Origin: Anaeromassilibacillus stercoravium
GTDB lineage: Bacteria; Bacillota; Clostridia; Oscillospirales; Acutalibacteraceae
Assembly (NCBI GenBank): GCA_019118845.1
Contig: DWYE01000041.1
Coordinates: forward strand, 1 to 64,000
Direction of reading: 5' to 3'
DNA: 64,000 nucleotides
In this document: piece by piece, positions 32,094 through 40,418 of the stretch
Position numbering within the stretch: position 1 is the stretch's first letter
Layout: every line of letters begins with the position of its first letter
Translations under genes and position numbers: made by a program
The notes under the pieces: generated by a model
What the model saw: only the letters and a program-made list of their open reading frames with translations
The model's database searches: none
What the model was told of the DNA's origin: nothing

Positions 32094-33269
32094 ATGAAAA
32101 ACAAGTGGATTCTTCTTCCTGTGGCAGCTGCTTTATTGCTCACCTCCTGTCAAAGCGCCAGCGGTGCGGCGGTCTACCGCAACAATCCGCTCGAGCTCGC
32201 GCAAAGGGTGGGACAAACCGTGCAGAAATCCACCGAAATTCACTTATCCGCTGATTTTGCGGAACCCACGCCGCAGGAATCGCTTTCTGCTTGCCTACAC
32301 TATATTGCGGCCAATCAAGAGCGCTATTTGAGCTACCAGTCCGCACACCCGGAGATGTCCCCCTGGGACGTTGTCACCTATGTGAACATCGGCCTGGACC
32401 ATCCGTTTTACACCAACATTCAGACCGTCAGCGACCCTGCCGGCCTGTTGGCGCTTTGCAACAAATATTGGAAACTTCCGGACGGCTATGAACCTTCCGA
32501 TTTGCGCCCGCTTTCGTCCCGGGTTGCTGTGGGTGTCTCCAATCAAATGCGTTCCGAGGCGGCCGACGCCTTTGAACAGCTCTGTGCGGATGCGAAAAAA
32601 GAGGGATACACCATCCTGGCGCAATCCGCCTACCGCAGCTATGCCCGGCAGAAATCCCTCTATTCTCAATACGCCGCCCAGGACGGGACGGAGGGCGCAG
32701 ACGTCTACAGCTCGCGCGCCGGCCATTCGGACCACCAAACGGGCCTGGTGGTGGACGTCAAAAACGCCTCGCTCCCCTACAACCGCTTTGGCGAGACGGC
32801 GGAGTACCAATGGGCGAAGGACAATATCTATAAATACGGGTTTATCATCCACTATCCCGAGGGGAAACAGGCGATCACCGGCTATAAGACGGAGGAATGG
32901 CACTGGCGCTATGTGGGGAAAAAGGCGGCGGCGGAAATCCACAGCCTTGGCCTCACCCTGGACGAATATTGCGCGATCTTCCTGGCCAACCCGGGCAGCG
33001 GCGTCCCTTCCTTAACCTCCGACACGCCGGATACGCTCTCCCTTGCGCAGGGAAGCTCGTATACCTTTGCGTTCCAGCCATCCGGAGCCCTCGCCGTCCC
33101 CACCTTTACCACCGGCGACGGGACCATTCTCTCCACCGCCGGGCTGCGGTTCCGCAGCGGCACGTATCTGCTCTCGGTGCAGGGGCTGGCCCCGGGAAGC
33201 ACCAACCTCTATGCGACCTTTGATGGACAAGCCCCCATCCGGCTTTGTTCCGTCACCGTCGAAGGATGA
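32094..33269 (+). CDS. VanY/DacB-type M15 D,D-carboxypeptidase lipoprotein
   Basis: A 391-residue lipoprotein with lipobox LTSC (Cys19). The peptidase domain (about 140-300) shows the zinc motifs: SAYRSYARQKSLYS, GHSDHQTGLVVDV (SxHxxGxAxD-type with His and Asp) and EWHWRYVG (second His). Such enzymes remove the terminal D-Ala from peptidoglycan stem peptides. Residues about 305-391 form a beta-rich C-terminal module (TLSLAQGSSYTFAFQ ... LYATFDGQAPIRLCSVTV). This module closely resembles the C-terminus of the 2032-aa hydrolase in this same window. The gene has its own promoter and terminator. There are no van resistance genes beside it. Confidence 0.92.
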   Translation: MKNKWILLPVAAALLLTSCQSASGAAVYRNNPLELAQRVGQTVQKSTEIHLSADFAEPTPQESLSACLHYIAANQERYLSYQSAHPEMSPWDVVTYVNIGLDHPFYTNIQTVSDPAGLLALCNKYWKLPDGYEPSDLRPLSSRVAVGVSNQMRSEAADAFEQLCADAKKEGYTILAQSAYRSYARQKSLYSQYAAQDGTEGADVYSSRAGHSDHQTGLVVDVKNASLPYNRFGETAEYQWAKDNIYKYGFIIHYPEGKQAITGYKTEEWHWRYVGKKAAAEIHSLGLTLDEYCAIFLANPGSGVPSLTSDTPDTLSLAQGSSYTFAFQPSGALAVPTFTTGDGTILSTAGLRFRSGTYLLSVQGLAPGSTNLYATFDGQAPIRLCSVTVEG

Positions 33270-33351
33270 TCTATCGGGCAGTCTGTACCAGCGCTGTCCG
33301 TGCCTTTTTCGGCGCTATGCAAGTTTCAGCCATTGTTTTCTATGATTTCCT

Positions 33352-33395
33352 CGGACCGTATGGCGGCCATCGCCCCATGCGGTCCGTTCTGTTTT
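33352..33395 (+). terminator. Terminator after the VanY-like gene
   Basis: Stem CGGACCG-TATGG/CCATG-CGGTCCG (about 33352-33364 with 33374-33386), tail TTCTGTTTTG. Confidence 0.7.
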
Positions 33396-33490
33396 GCGCA
33401 AAGCGCAGTGCAACCAAAAAGATTGCGCACGGCAGCCGGCCGGTCGTAAATTGCCCCGCGCCTGCGCCAGTCCATCCGGCACAGCGGCCC

Positions 33491-33519
33491 TTGACAAACA
33501 CAAACTTTTCGCGAATAAT
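33491..33519 (+). promoter_or_regulatory. Promoter of the CsoR-type gene
   Basis: TTGACA, 17-base spacer, AATAAT. No copy of the downstream CsoR-type palindrome is present here. Confidence 0.65.
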
Positions 33520-33556
33520 AGATTCATATCCCTAAGTTGCACAGGAGGCGTGAAGG

Positions 33557-33832
33557 ATGAGACAATGTATGGACGCGGATAATTTGCACCGCCGTTTGAA
33601 AAAGATCATCGGCCAGGTGCAGGCCATCGATCGGATGGTCGACGAAGACGTGCCCTGCGAGGACGTTCTTTCCCAGATCAATGCTGCAAAATCAGCGCTG
33701 CACAAGGTCGGCCAGGTTGTTTTGGAGGGCCATATCCAGCACTGTGTACGCGATGGGATCGAACACGGGGACGCAGACAAGACCATCGAGAACTTTACAA
33801 AAGCGGTTGAACGCTTTTCCAACATGACATGA
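33557..33832 (+). CDS. csoR: CsoR-family metal-sensing repressor
   Basis: A 91-residue all-helical repressor of the CsoR/RcnR (DUF156) family. The Cu(I)-ligand triad of CsoR is in place: Cys in DVPCEDVLSQINAAKSAL, and His and Cys in EGHIQHCVRDGI. This favours copper, though other CsoR-like proteins use related ligands. RRLKKIIGQVQAIDRM is the family N-terminus. In the apo form it binds a GC-flanked inverted repeat, and metal releases it. A fitting palindrome lies 220 bases downstream, over the promoter of the P-type ATPase. It has its own promoter and terminator. Confidence 0.9.
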   Translation: MRQCMDADNLHRRLKKIIGQVQAIDRMVDEDVPCEDVLSQINAAKSALHKVGQVVLEGHIQHCVRDGIEHGDADKTIENFTKAVERFSNMT

Positions 33833-33840
33833 TTTTGCAC

Positions 33841-33873
33841 ACCGGCTGTACAAAACGGCCGGTGCTTTTTATT
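33841..33873 (+). terminator. Terminator after csoR
   Basis: Stem ACCGGC/GCCGGT (33841-33846 with 33858-33863) extended by outer GCAC/GTGC pairs, followed by TTTTTATTT. Confidence 0.85.
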
Positions 33874-34052
33874 TCCATGCTCTGGATTTGGAAAATATCC
33901 CCCGCTTCTTTTGCATGCCCCTCACAAAACGCCCTATAAAGATTACGCTCTATTTTCATTTCTTACCCCCACTATAAGATTTCTGTGCCCTTCTGGTAAT
34001 CATCCATTTGCCCAATCCGCACGTACTTCTTTCTAAAAAATTTTTTGCATAC

Positions 34053-34104
34053 TTGACAACCTATACCCGTATAGGTATTATATACATATACCCCCATAGG
34101 TATA
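34053..34104 (+). promoter_or_regulatory. Promoter with two CsoR-type operators
   Basis: TTGACA (34053-34058), 17-base spacer, TATTAT (34076-34081). A perfect palindrome ACCTATAC-CC-GTATAGGT (34059-34076) fills the spacer. A second site TATACC-CCCATA-GGTATA (34087-34104) follows the -10. Both resemble known CsoR boxes (TACCC...GGGTA core), and binding would block RNA polymerase. Confidence 0.85.
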
Positions 34105-34120
34105 GAAAGAAGGGTGCTCT

Positions 34121-35989
34121 ATGCAAGCATTGGAACGGTTTTTAGAATGGGGCGGGCTGAAAAAAGACACCGCCTGTCTTGTTCTCTCCGGGATTTCCTT
34201 AGTCATCAGCATTTTCCATTTGCTTCCCCTCCCCTTTGACGCCGCCTGGGTTGCGATTATCCTTTGCGGCGTCCCCATCCTTTTGGAAGCCTTCATCGGG
34301 CTTGTAACCGCCTTTGACATCAAGGCCGATGTGCTGGTGTCCATCGCTTTGATCGCCTCGGTGCTCATCGGGGAAGATTTCGCCGCCGGTGAGATCGCGT
34401 TTATCATGCAGCTGGGCGCCCTTTTGGAGGATCTGACCGTTGCAAAAGCGCGCGCCGGCATCGAAAAGCTGGTCCATCTAACCCCCCAGACCGCCCGCAG
34501 GCTTGCCGGCGGCCAGGAGGAAATCATCCCCGCCGAACAGGTTTGCGTGGGCGACCTGCTCCGCGTCCTCCCCGGGGAAACCATCCCGGTGGACGGGAAG
34601 ATCGTCTCCGGCGAAACGTCGATCAACCAGGCGGTCATGACCGGGGAGTCCCTGCCCGTGGACAAACATCCCGGTGACCCGGTATCCAGCGGGACCGTCA
34701 ACCAATTCGGTTCCTTCGATATGAAGGCGACCAAGGTGGGAGAGGACAGCTCCATCCAGCGCATGATCCGCCTGGTGCAGTCGGCAGACGCCGGGAAAGC
34801 GAAGATTGTCGGCATTGCAGACCGGTGGGCAACCTGGATTGTTGTGATTGCCCTCAGCGCAGCCGCCTTGACCTGGCTGATCACCGGGGAGATCATCCGG
34901 GCGGTGACCATTCTGGTGGTCTTTTGTCCCTGCGCCCTGGTCTTGGCCACCCCCACCGCCATCATGGCCGCGATTGGGAATGCCACCAAACACAGCTTTC
35001 TCGTGCGCGAGGGCGACGCTTTGGAGCGGCTTGCGTCCGTCTCCAAGATCACGTTTGACAAAACGGGGACGCTCACCTATGGGAAACCGGAGGTCGTCGC
35101 CGTCCACAGCCTTTCGGACCATTTTGCAAAGGAGGACCTGTTCCTCTACGCGGCCAGCGTCGAATCGCACTCCGAGCATCCCTTGGGAAAGGCGATTGTG
35201 TCCAGCTATGGCAGCAAAGGCAAACGGGAACTCTCCCCGGTTGACCAATTCCAAATGCTCCCGGGGCGGGGTGTAAAGGCGCGGATCGGCGGAAAGGAAG
35301 TCCTGGCAGGAAATGAGGAACTGCTCGCGGAGGAAAATATTCCGACTCGTGCGGCGAAAGAACCGGCCGGCCGGTATCTCGGCCAGGGGTGCACGGTCAT
35401 CTATCTGGCGATCGATCACACCCTCGCGGGATTCCTTGCGCTCTCCGATACGCTGCGCGAGGACGCCAAAGCGATGATCCGCGCTGTAAAGGAGGCAGGC
35501 GTCACCCCCGTCCTACTGACCGGCGACCACGAAAATGCCGCGCGAGCCATCGCCCAGCAGCTCGAAATCGACGAAGTCCATGCGGGCTGCCTGCCGGAGG
35601 ACAAACTACACTGGATTGACACCTACCAGAAGGAGCAACATTATGTCTGCATGATCGGGGACGGCATCAACGATGCACCCGCACTGAAAAAGGCGTATGT
35701 GGGCATCGCCATGGGCGGCGTGGGAAGCGACATCGCCGTGGACGCCGCCGACATCGCGCTGGTCAACGACGACATCAAGGAGCTGCCCCACCTTTTGCGC
35801 CTGGCAAAGCGCATGATGGTCACCATCAAATGCAATTTGACGTTCTCCATGGCCCTAAATTTCATTGCGATCGTCTTGGCGATGACCGGCATTTTGAACC
35901 CTGTGGTCGGCGCGCTGGTCCATAATGCGGGCTCTGTGCTCGTCATCGTCAATTCCTCCTTGCTTTTGAAATGGAGGAAAAAGCGCTAA
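34121..35989 (+). CDS. Heavy-metal P1B-type ATPase without N-terminal metal-binding domain
   Basis: A 622-residue metal-translocating P-type ATPase. The actuator motif is MTGESLPVDKHPG, the intramembrane metal site is CPCALVLATPTAIMAAIGNA (about residues 269-271), the phosphorylated Asp lies in FDKTGTLTYGKPE, the ATP-site His-Pro in ESHSEHPLGKA, and the hinge is MIGDGINDAPALKKAYVGIA. No CxxC heavy-metal-associated domain precedes the first helices, which is unusual for CopA-type pumps. The CsoR-type operators point to Cu(I) export. The last membrane helix (HNAGSVLVIVNSSLLL) does not clearly match the copper or the zinc/cadmium subgroup, so the metal is uncertain. No copZ chaperone is nearby. 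Confidence 0.92.
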   Translation: MQALERFLEWGGLKKDTACLVLSGISLVISIFHLLPLPFDAAWVAIILCGVPILLEAFIGLVTAFDIKADVLVSIALIASVLIGEDFAAGEIAFIMQLGALLEDLTVAKARAGIEKLVHLTPQTARRLAGGQEEIIPAEQVCVGDLLRVLPGETIPVDGKIVSGETSINQAVMTGESLPVDKHPGDPVSSGTVNQFGSFDMKATKVGEDSSIQRMIRLVQSADAGKAKIVGIADRWATWIVVIALSAAALTWLITGEIIRAVTILVVFCPCALVLATPTAIMAAIGNATKHSFLVREGDALERLASVSKITFDKTGTLTYGKPEVVAVHSLSDHFAKEDLFLYAASVESHSEHPLGKAIVSSYGSKGKRELSPVDQFQMLPGRGVKARIGGKEVLAGNEELLAEENIPTRAAKEPAGRYLGQGCTVIYLAIDHTLAGFLALSDTLREDAKAMIRAVKEAGVTPVLLTGDHENAARAIAQQLEIDEVHAGCLPEDKLHWIDTYQKEQHYVCMIGDGINDAPALKKAYVGIAMGGVGSDIAVDAADIALVNDDIKELPHLLRLAKRMMVTIKCNLTFSMALNFIAIVLAMTGILNPVVGALVHNAGSVLVIVNSSLLLKWRKKR

Positions 35990-36100
35990 GAAATCTTCCA
36001 TGTATCATGTATTTTTACCCCGCAGACATTTAAAAACAAATCGCTCATTCTCCTTTTGTGACCTTTTGCATATACCATTCCTACGGAAATACAATTGTCG

Positions 36101-36138
36101 GAAAACCAGCGGCTTGGATTTTCAAGCCGCTGGTTTTC
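36101..36138 (+). terminator. Terminator after the P-type ATPase
   Basis: Perfect 16-bp stem GAAAACCAGCGGCTTG/CAAGCCGCTGGTTTTC. The arm ends in TTTTC, so the U-run is part of the stem. Confidence 0.75.
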
Positions 36139-36175
36139 TAATTGTATACAAATTGTATAATTCAGTTTGATATAT

Positions 36176-36376
36176 CTATTTGTTGTATTTCCTATCTGCT
36201 TTCTTCGCTATCGCACCTTCCCCAGCAGCAGTGTTACGTGCAGAACCGTATTTTAAAGCATGGAGTGCGCCATCATTTCTGGCGTGGTGTAACATTTCTG
36301 TGTTCCTGGACGCTCCGCTGGGGTTCTCGAGGATGTTCCCAATGATTCTGAAAATGATATGGGAAAACAAAACCAA
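36176..36376 (-). CDS. Possible small protein of 66 aa
   Basis: A leftward TTG-start frame in the AT-rich gap between the P-type ATPase and the pyruvate:ferredoxin oxidoreductase genes. The second half (HHARNDGALHALKYGSARNT, then AAGEGAIAKKADRKYNK) has the composition of a real soluble protein, and the strand is otherwise not coding. The N-terminal part is hydrophobic. An AGGAA lies near the start but the ribosome binding site is weak. No family is recognised. A chance frame is possible. Confidence 0.3.
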   Translation of the reverse strand: MVLFSHIIFRIIGNILENPSGASRNTEMLHHARNDGALHALKYGSARNTAAGEGAIAKKADRKYNK

Positions 36377-36407
36377 ATATTGGATTCCTATTGCGTTTTT
36401 ATTGCAA

Positions 36408-36446
36408 CATAAAAAATCCCCTGCTGCGTGATGCAGCAGGGGATTT
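36408..36446 (-). terminator. Terminator of the pyruvate:ferredoxin oxidoreductase gene
   Basis: Perfect 14-bp stem AAATCCCCTGCTGC/GCAGCAGGGGATTT. Leftward it is followed by a run of T residues (ATTTTTTATG). Confidence 0.9.
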
Positions 36447-36487
36447 CACCTGTTGTGTCAAAAAGGGATTTGCTGGGGGAATGCGAT

Positions 36488-39400
36488 TTATTCTGCGATC
36501 TCGCCCTTGGAGAGCTTCTCGAGGTGCTCGTAGTTCTCCTTCGCGACCTTCTCTGCCTCTGTGAAGAGCTTCTCTGCACGCTCCGGGAACGCACGGGTCA
36601 GGGAGTTGTAACGAACCTCGCCCATGATGAAGTCACGATAGCTGGCGGTCGGCGCCTTGCTGTCGAGATGGAACGGATTCTTGCCCTCTTCCTTGAGTCT
36701 CGGATCATAGCGGAAGTTCTGCCAGTAGCCAGCCTCAACTGCCTTCTTCTCTTCCTTCTGTGCAATGCTCATGCCGCCCTTGATGCCGTGGTTGATGCAG
36801 GGAGCATACGCAATGATGAGGGACGGGCCGTTGTAGCTTTCTGCCTCAGTGATCGCCTTGATGCACTGGTTGTAGTCAGCGCCCATTGCAACGTGAGCAA
36901 CATAGACATAGCCATAGCTCATTGCGATAGCCGGGAGGTCCTTCTTCTTCGTCGCCTTACCGGTTGCCGCGAACTGTGCCACGGAGCCGATCGGGGTGGA
37001 CTTGGAAGCCTGGCCGCCGGTGTTGGAATAAACCTCGGTGTCGAATACCAGGATGTTGACGTTCTCGCCGGAAGCGATGACGTGATCCAGGCCGCCGAAG
37101 CCGATGTCATATGCCCAGCCGTCGCCGCCGAAGATCCACATGGACTTCTTCGCGAGGAAGTCTTTGTCCTTCAAGGTCTTCTGGGACAGCTCGTAGCCAG
37201 CCGCCGCAGCCTTCTCCAGCTCCGGAATCAGAGCGTCGGTCGCCGCACGGTTGAGCTTGCTGTCGTCGAAGGTATCCAGGTAGTTCTTGCAAGCTTCCTT
37301 CATCTCCGCGGAGGACTTATCGGAAGCTGCGATCTGCTCAACATATTCGGCCAATCTGCCGCGGATCGCCTTCTGAGCGAGCGTCATGCCGTAGCCGAAC
37401 TCTGCGTTATCTTCAAACAGGGAGTTGGACCATGCCGGGCCATGTCCCTTCTCGTTGCGGGTGTACGGAGTAGCCGGTGCGGAACCGCCCCAGATGGAGG
37501 AGCAGCCCGTTGCGTTGGCGATATACATTCTGTCGCCGAACAGCTGGGTGACCAGCTTTGCATACGGGGTCTCGCCGCAGCCTGCGCAGGCGCCGGAGAA
37601 TTCAAGCAGCGGCTGCTTGAACTGGCTGCCCTTGACGGTGGTCTCCTTGAACTTGTCGATGACTTCCTGCTTCGGGCCAATCTTGCGGCCATATTCGAAG
37701 CCTTCCTGGCTCTGCAGCTGGGTCTCCATCGGCTTCATGACGAGCGCCTTCTCGCCCTTCATGCCCGGGCAAACCTGTGCGCAGGAACCGCAGCCGGAGC
37801 AGTCCATCGCGGAAATGGTCATTGCGAACTTCATGCCCGGCATGCCGGTCATGTCCTTGTACTTCATGCCAGCCGGTGCATTGGCGGCCTCTTCCTCTGT
37901 CAGAGCGACCGGGCGGATAACCGCGTGCGGGCAGACATAGGAGCAGAAGTTACACTGGATGCAGTTCTGCGGGTTCCATTCCGGAATATCGATTGCAATG
38001 CAGCGCTTCTCGTAAGCGGAAGAGCCAGCCGGAGCCGTGCCGTCCTCCATGCCGAGGTCGACAAACGTGGAAACCGGCAGTTCATTGCCTTTGTATTTGT
38101 TGCAGGGATTCAAGAAGTTCTTGACATATGCCACGGTGTCCGCATTGCCCTCGATGGCAACGTCGGCCTTCGCCTCGTCCACGGCGTTCTTCCAGGACTC
38201 CGGCACATTGACCTTGTGGTACTCGTTCGCGCCGCGCTCGATGGCCTCGTGGTTCATGGCGACGATCTTCTCGCCCTTCTTGCTGTAGGACTTGGTAGCG
38301 GCGTCCTTCATGTACTGGATCGCCTGGTCCTTCGGGATGATGTTTGCGATGCTGAAGAATGCGGACTGCAGGATGGTGTTGATGCGGCCACCCAGGCCGA
38401 TCTCCTTGCCCAGCTTCACACCGTCGATGGTGTAGAAGTTGATGTTGTTGTCCGCGATATACTTCTTCATCTTGGCCGGCAGGTGCTGGTCAAGCTCTTC
38501 ATCGCTCCACAGGCAGTTCAGCAGGAAGCTGCCGCCCGGCTTAACGTCCTGAACCATGTCATACTCGTTGACATAGGACGGCTTATGGCAGGCTACGAAG
38601 TCAGCCTGGCTGATATAATAGGTGGACTTGATCGGCTTGTCGCCAAAACGCAGGTGAGAAACCGTCAGGCCGCCGGACTTCTTGGAGTCATAGGCAAAAT
38701 AGCCCTGTGCATACATATCGGTGTGGTCGCCGATGATCTTGATGGAGTTCTTGTTTGCGCCGACGGTGCCGTCTGCGCCCAGGCCCCAGAACTTGCAGGA
38801 GGTGATGCCCTTCGGCGTGGTGTCCGGGTTCTCCTTGATCTCAAGGGAGAGGTTGGTCACATCGTCCACGATGCCAATGGTGAAGCGCTTCTTCGGGGTC
38901 TCGGACTCCATGTTGCGGTATACAGCGACGATCTGGCCCGGGGTGGTATCCTTGGAACCGAGGCCATAGCGGCCGGTGTAAACCTTCACGGTGCCGAACT
39001 TGGTGCCGGACAGAGCAGCCAGCACATCCAGATACAGCGGCTCGCCGATGGAACCGGGCTCTCTGGTGCGGTCGAGAACGGAAATCGTCTTCACCGTCTC
39101 CGGCAGGACGTCCGTCAGATACTCTGCCACAAACGGACGATAGAGGTGAACCTTCACAAGGCCAACCTTGTCGCCAGCAGCGTTCAGATAGTCAACCACT
39201 TCTTCTGCGCATTCGCAGACGGAACCCATGGCGACGATCACGCGCTCTGCGTCCGGTGCGCCATAGTAGTTGAAGGGCTTGTAATCGGTGCCGATCTTTG
39301 CATTGACCTGGTTCATGTAGTCAACCACAACGGCCGGCAGCTCGTCGTAATATTTGTTGCCAGCCTCGCTCGCCTGGAAGAACGTGTCGTCGTTCTGCGC

Positions 39401-40054
39401 AGTGCCGCGGGTGACCGGATGCTCCGGGTTCAGGGAACGGCGGCGGAACGCATCAACCGCATCCCAATCGAGCATGTCGGCCAGATCTTTGTAATCCCAT
39501 ACTTCAATCTTCTGAATCTCGTGGGATGTCCGGAAGCCGTCGAAGAAATGGAGGAACGGCACGCGGCCCTTAATAGCAGCAAGGTGCGCCACAGCGCCCA
39601 GGTCCATAGCCTCTTGCGGGCTGTTGGAGCAGAGCATCGCATAGCCGGTCTGACGGCATGCATACACGTCGGAGTGATCGCCGAAGATGCACAGCGCATG
39701 AGTCGACAGCGAACGGGCGGAGCAATGAATAACGCTCGGAAGGAATTCGCCTGCGATCTTATACATATTCGGGATCATCAGGAGCAAACCCTGGGAAGCG
39801 GTGTAAGTGGTGGTCAAAGCGCCAGCCGCGAGGGAGCCATGCACTGCACCGGCAGCGCCTGCTTCGGACTGCATCTCCGTAACCTGTACTTCTCTTCCGA
39901 AAAGATTCTTTCTGTTTGCAGCAGCGTACTTGTCCGTCTCATCCGCCATCGGGGAAGACGGGGTGATCGGATAGATTGCGGCAACGTCCGTAAACGCATA
40001 CGATACATGCGCGGTGGCGGTATTGCCGTCCATGGTTTTTCTTTGTCTTGCCAT
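36488..40054 (-). CDS. nifJ: Pyruvate:ferredoxin (flavodoxin) oxidoreductase
   Basis: A 1188-residue single-chain enzyme that converts pyruvate and CoA to acetyl-CoA and CO2 while reducing ferredoxin, central to anaerobic energy metabolism. The N-terminal domain shows YPITPSSPMADE and SQGLLLMIPNMYKIAGE. The inserted ferredoxin domain holds two 4Fe-4S motifs, CIQCNFCSYVCPH and CSGCGSCAQVCP. The TPP domain carries FSGACAGCGETPYAKL and GDGWAYDIGFGGLDHV. The length is typical. A GGAGG lies close upstream of the ATG at 40054. Codon use is very narrow, as in a highly expressed gene, and explains the long meaningless frame on the other strand. Confidence 0.97.
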   Translation of the reverse strand: MARQRKTMDGNTATAHVSYAFTDVAAIYPITPSSPMADETDKYAAANRKNLFGREVQVTEMQSEAGAAGAVHGSLAAGALTTTYTASQGLLLMIPNMYKIAGEFLPSVIHCSARSLSTHALCIFGDHSDVYACRQTGYAMLCSNSPQEAMDLGAVAHLAAIKGRVPFLHFFDGFRTSHEIQKIEVWDYKDLADMLDWDAVDAFRRRSLNPEHPVTRGTAQNDDTFFQASEAGNKYYDELPAVVVDYMNQVNAKIGTDYKPFNYYGAPDAERVIVAMGSVCECAEEVVDYLNAAGDKVGLVKVHLYRPFVAEYLTDVLPETVKTISVLDRTREPGSIGEPLYLDVLAALSGTKFGTVKVYTGRYGLGSKDTTPGQIVAVYRNMESETPKKRFTIGIVDDVTNLSLEIKENPDTTPKGITSCKFWGLGADGTVGANKNSIKIIGDHTDMYAQGYFAYDSKKSGGLTVSHLRFGDKPIKSTYYISQADFVACHKPSYVNEYDMVQDVKPGGSFLLNCLWSDEELDQHLPAKMKKYIADNNINFYTIDGVKLGKEIGLGGRINTILQSAFFSIANIIPKDQAIQYMKDAATKSYSKKGEKIVAMNHEAIERGANEYHKVNVPESWKNAVDEAKADVAIEGNADTVAYVKNFLNPCNKYKGNELPVSTFVDLGMEDGTAPAGSSAYEKRCIAIDIPEWNPQNCIQCNFCSYVCPHAVIRPVALTEEEAANAPAGMKYKDMTGMPGMKFAMTISAMDCSGCGSCAQVCPGMKGEKALVMKPMETQLQSQEGFEYGRKIGPKQEVIDKFKETTVKGSQFKQPLLEFSGACAGCGETPYAKLVTQLFGDRMYIANATGCSSIWGGSAPATPYTRNEKGHGPAWSNSLFEDNAEFGYGMTLAQKAIRGRLAEYVEQIAASDKSSAEMKEACKNYLDTFDDSKLNRAATDALIPELEKAAAAGYELSQKTLKDKDFLAKKSMWIFGGDGWAYDIGFGGLDHVIASGENVNILVFDTEVYSNTGGQASKSTPIGSVAQFAATGKATKKKDLPAIAMSYGYVYVAHVAMGADYNQCIKAITEAESYNGPSLIIAYAPCINHGIKGGMSIAQKEEKKAVEAGYWQNFRYDPRLKEEGKNPFHLDSKAPTASYRDFIMGEVRYNSLTRAFPERAEKLFTEAEKVAKENYEHLEKLSKGEIAE

Positions 40055-40093
40055 TCTAATATTTTCCTCCTTTTAAGGATCTTGTAATCTCCC

Positions 40094-40155
40094 GGTACAA
40101 TTTACACCCACACTGTACCAATCTAAATTTTAGCATCTTTTATGGCGCATGTAAA
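40094..40155 (-). promoter_or_regulatory. Promoter and leader inverted repeat of nifJ
   Basis: Leftward TTTACA (40155-40150), 17-base spacer, TAAAAT (40132-40127). Just downstream of the start point lies an inverted repeat GGTACA-n14-TGTACC (40094-40119), a possible operator for a redox or carbon regulator. The regulator is not known. Confidence 0.6.
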
Positions 40156-40323
40156 GGAAAAAAACCGGATTTATCCAGAGAATTCCGCAGAATATTCGTT
40201 TTGCCCCCATAGAAAAATTTCTTTCCCAGGCCGGGCCAATCCTCTTTGCTCCGCCAAAACGCCCTAGCGGCGCATAACTTTTCAAAATGGGCGTTCCGTA
40301 GGGATTATGCCGCTGTATCGCGA

Positions 40324-40353
40324 TTGACAGCTCCCCTCGGTATAGGCTAAAAT
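40324..40353 (+). promoter_or_regulatory. Promoter of the CNNM/CorC-type gene
   Basis: TTGACA, 18-base spacer, TAAAAT, followed in the leader by a small hairpin GCAGGT-TTTC-ACCTGC (40382-40397). Confidence 0.65.
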
Positions 40354-40418
40354 AAGAATCACCATACTATTCTTATACTATGCAGGTTTTCACCTGCCGA
40401 AAGGGGAAAAATTTATTT

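Noticed and set aside
36428..40087. A 1219-codon open frame on the plus strand, opposite nifJ
   Set aside because: It is the mirror of a highly expressed gene with narrow codon use. The minus-strand frame has clear iron-sulfur and TPP motifs. The plus frame starts inside the terminator hairpin and has no recognisable domain.
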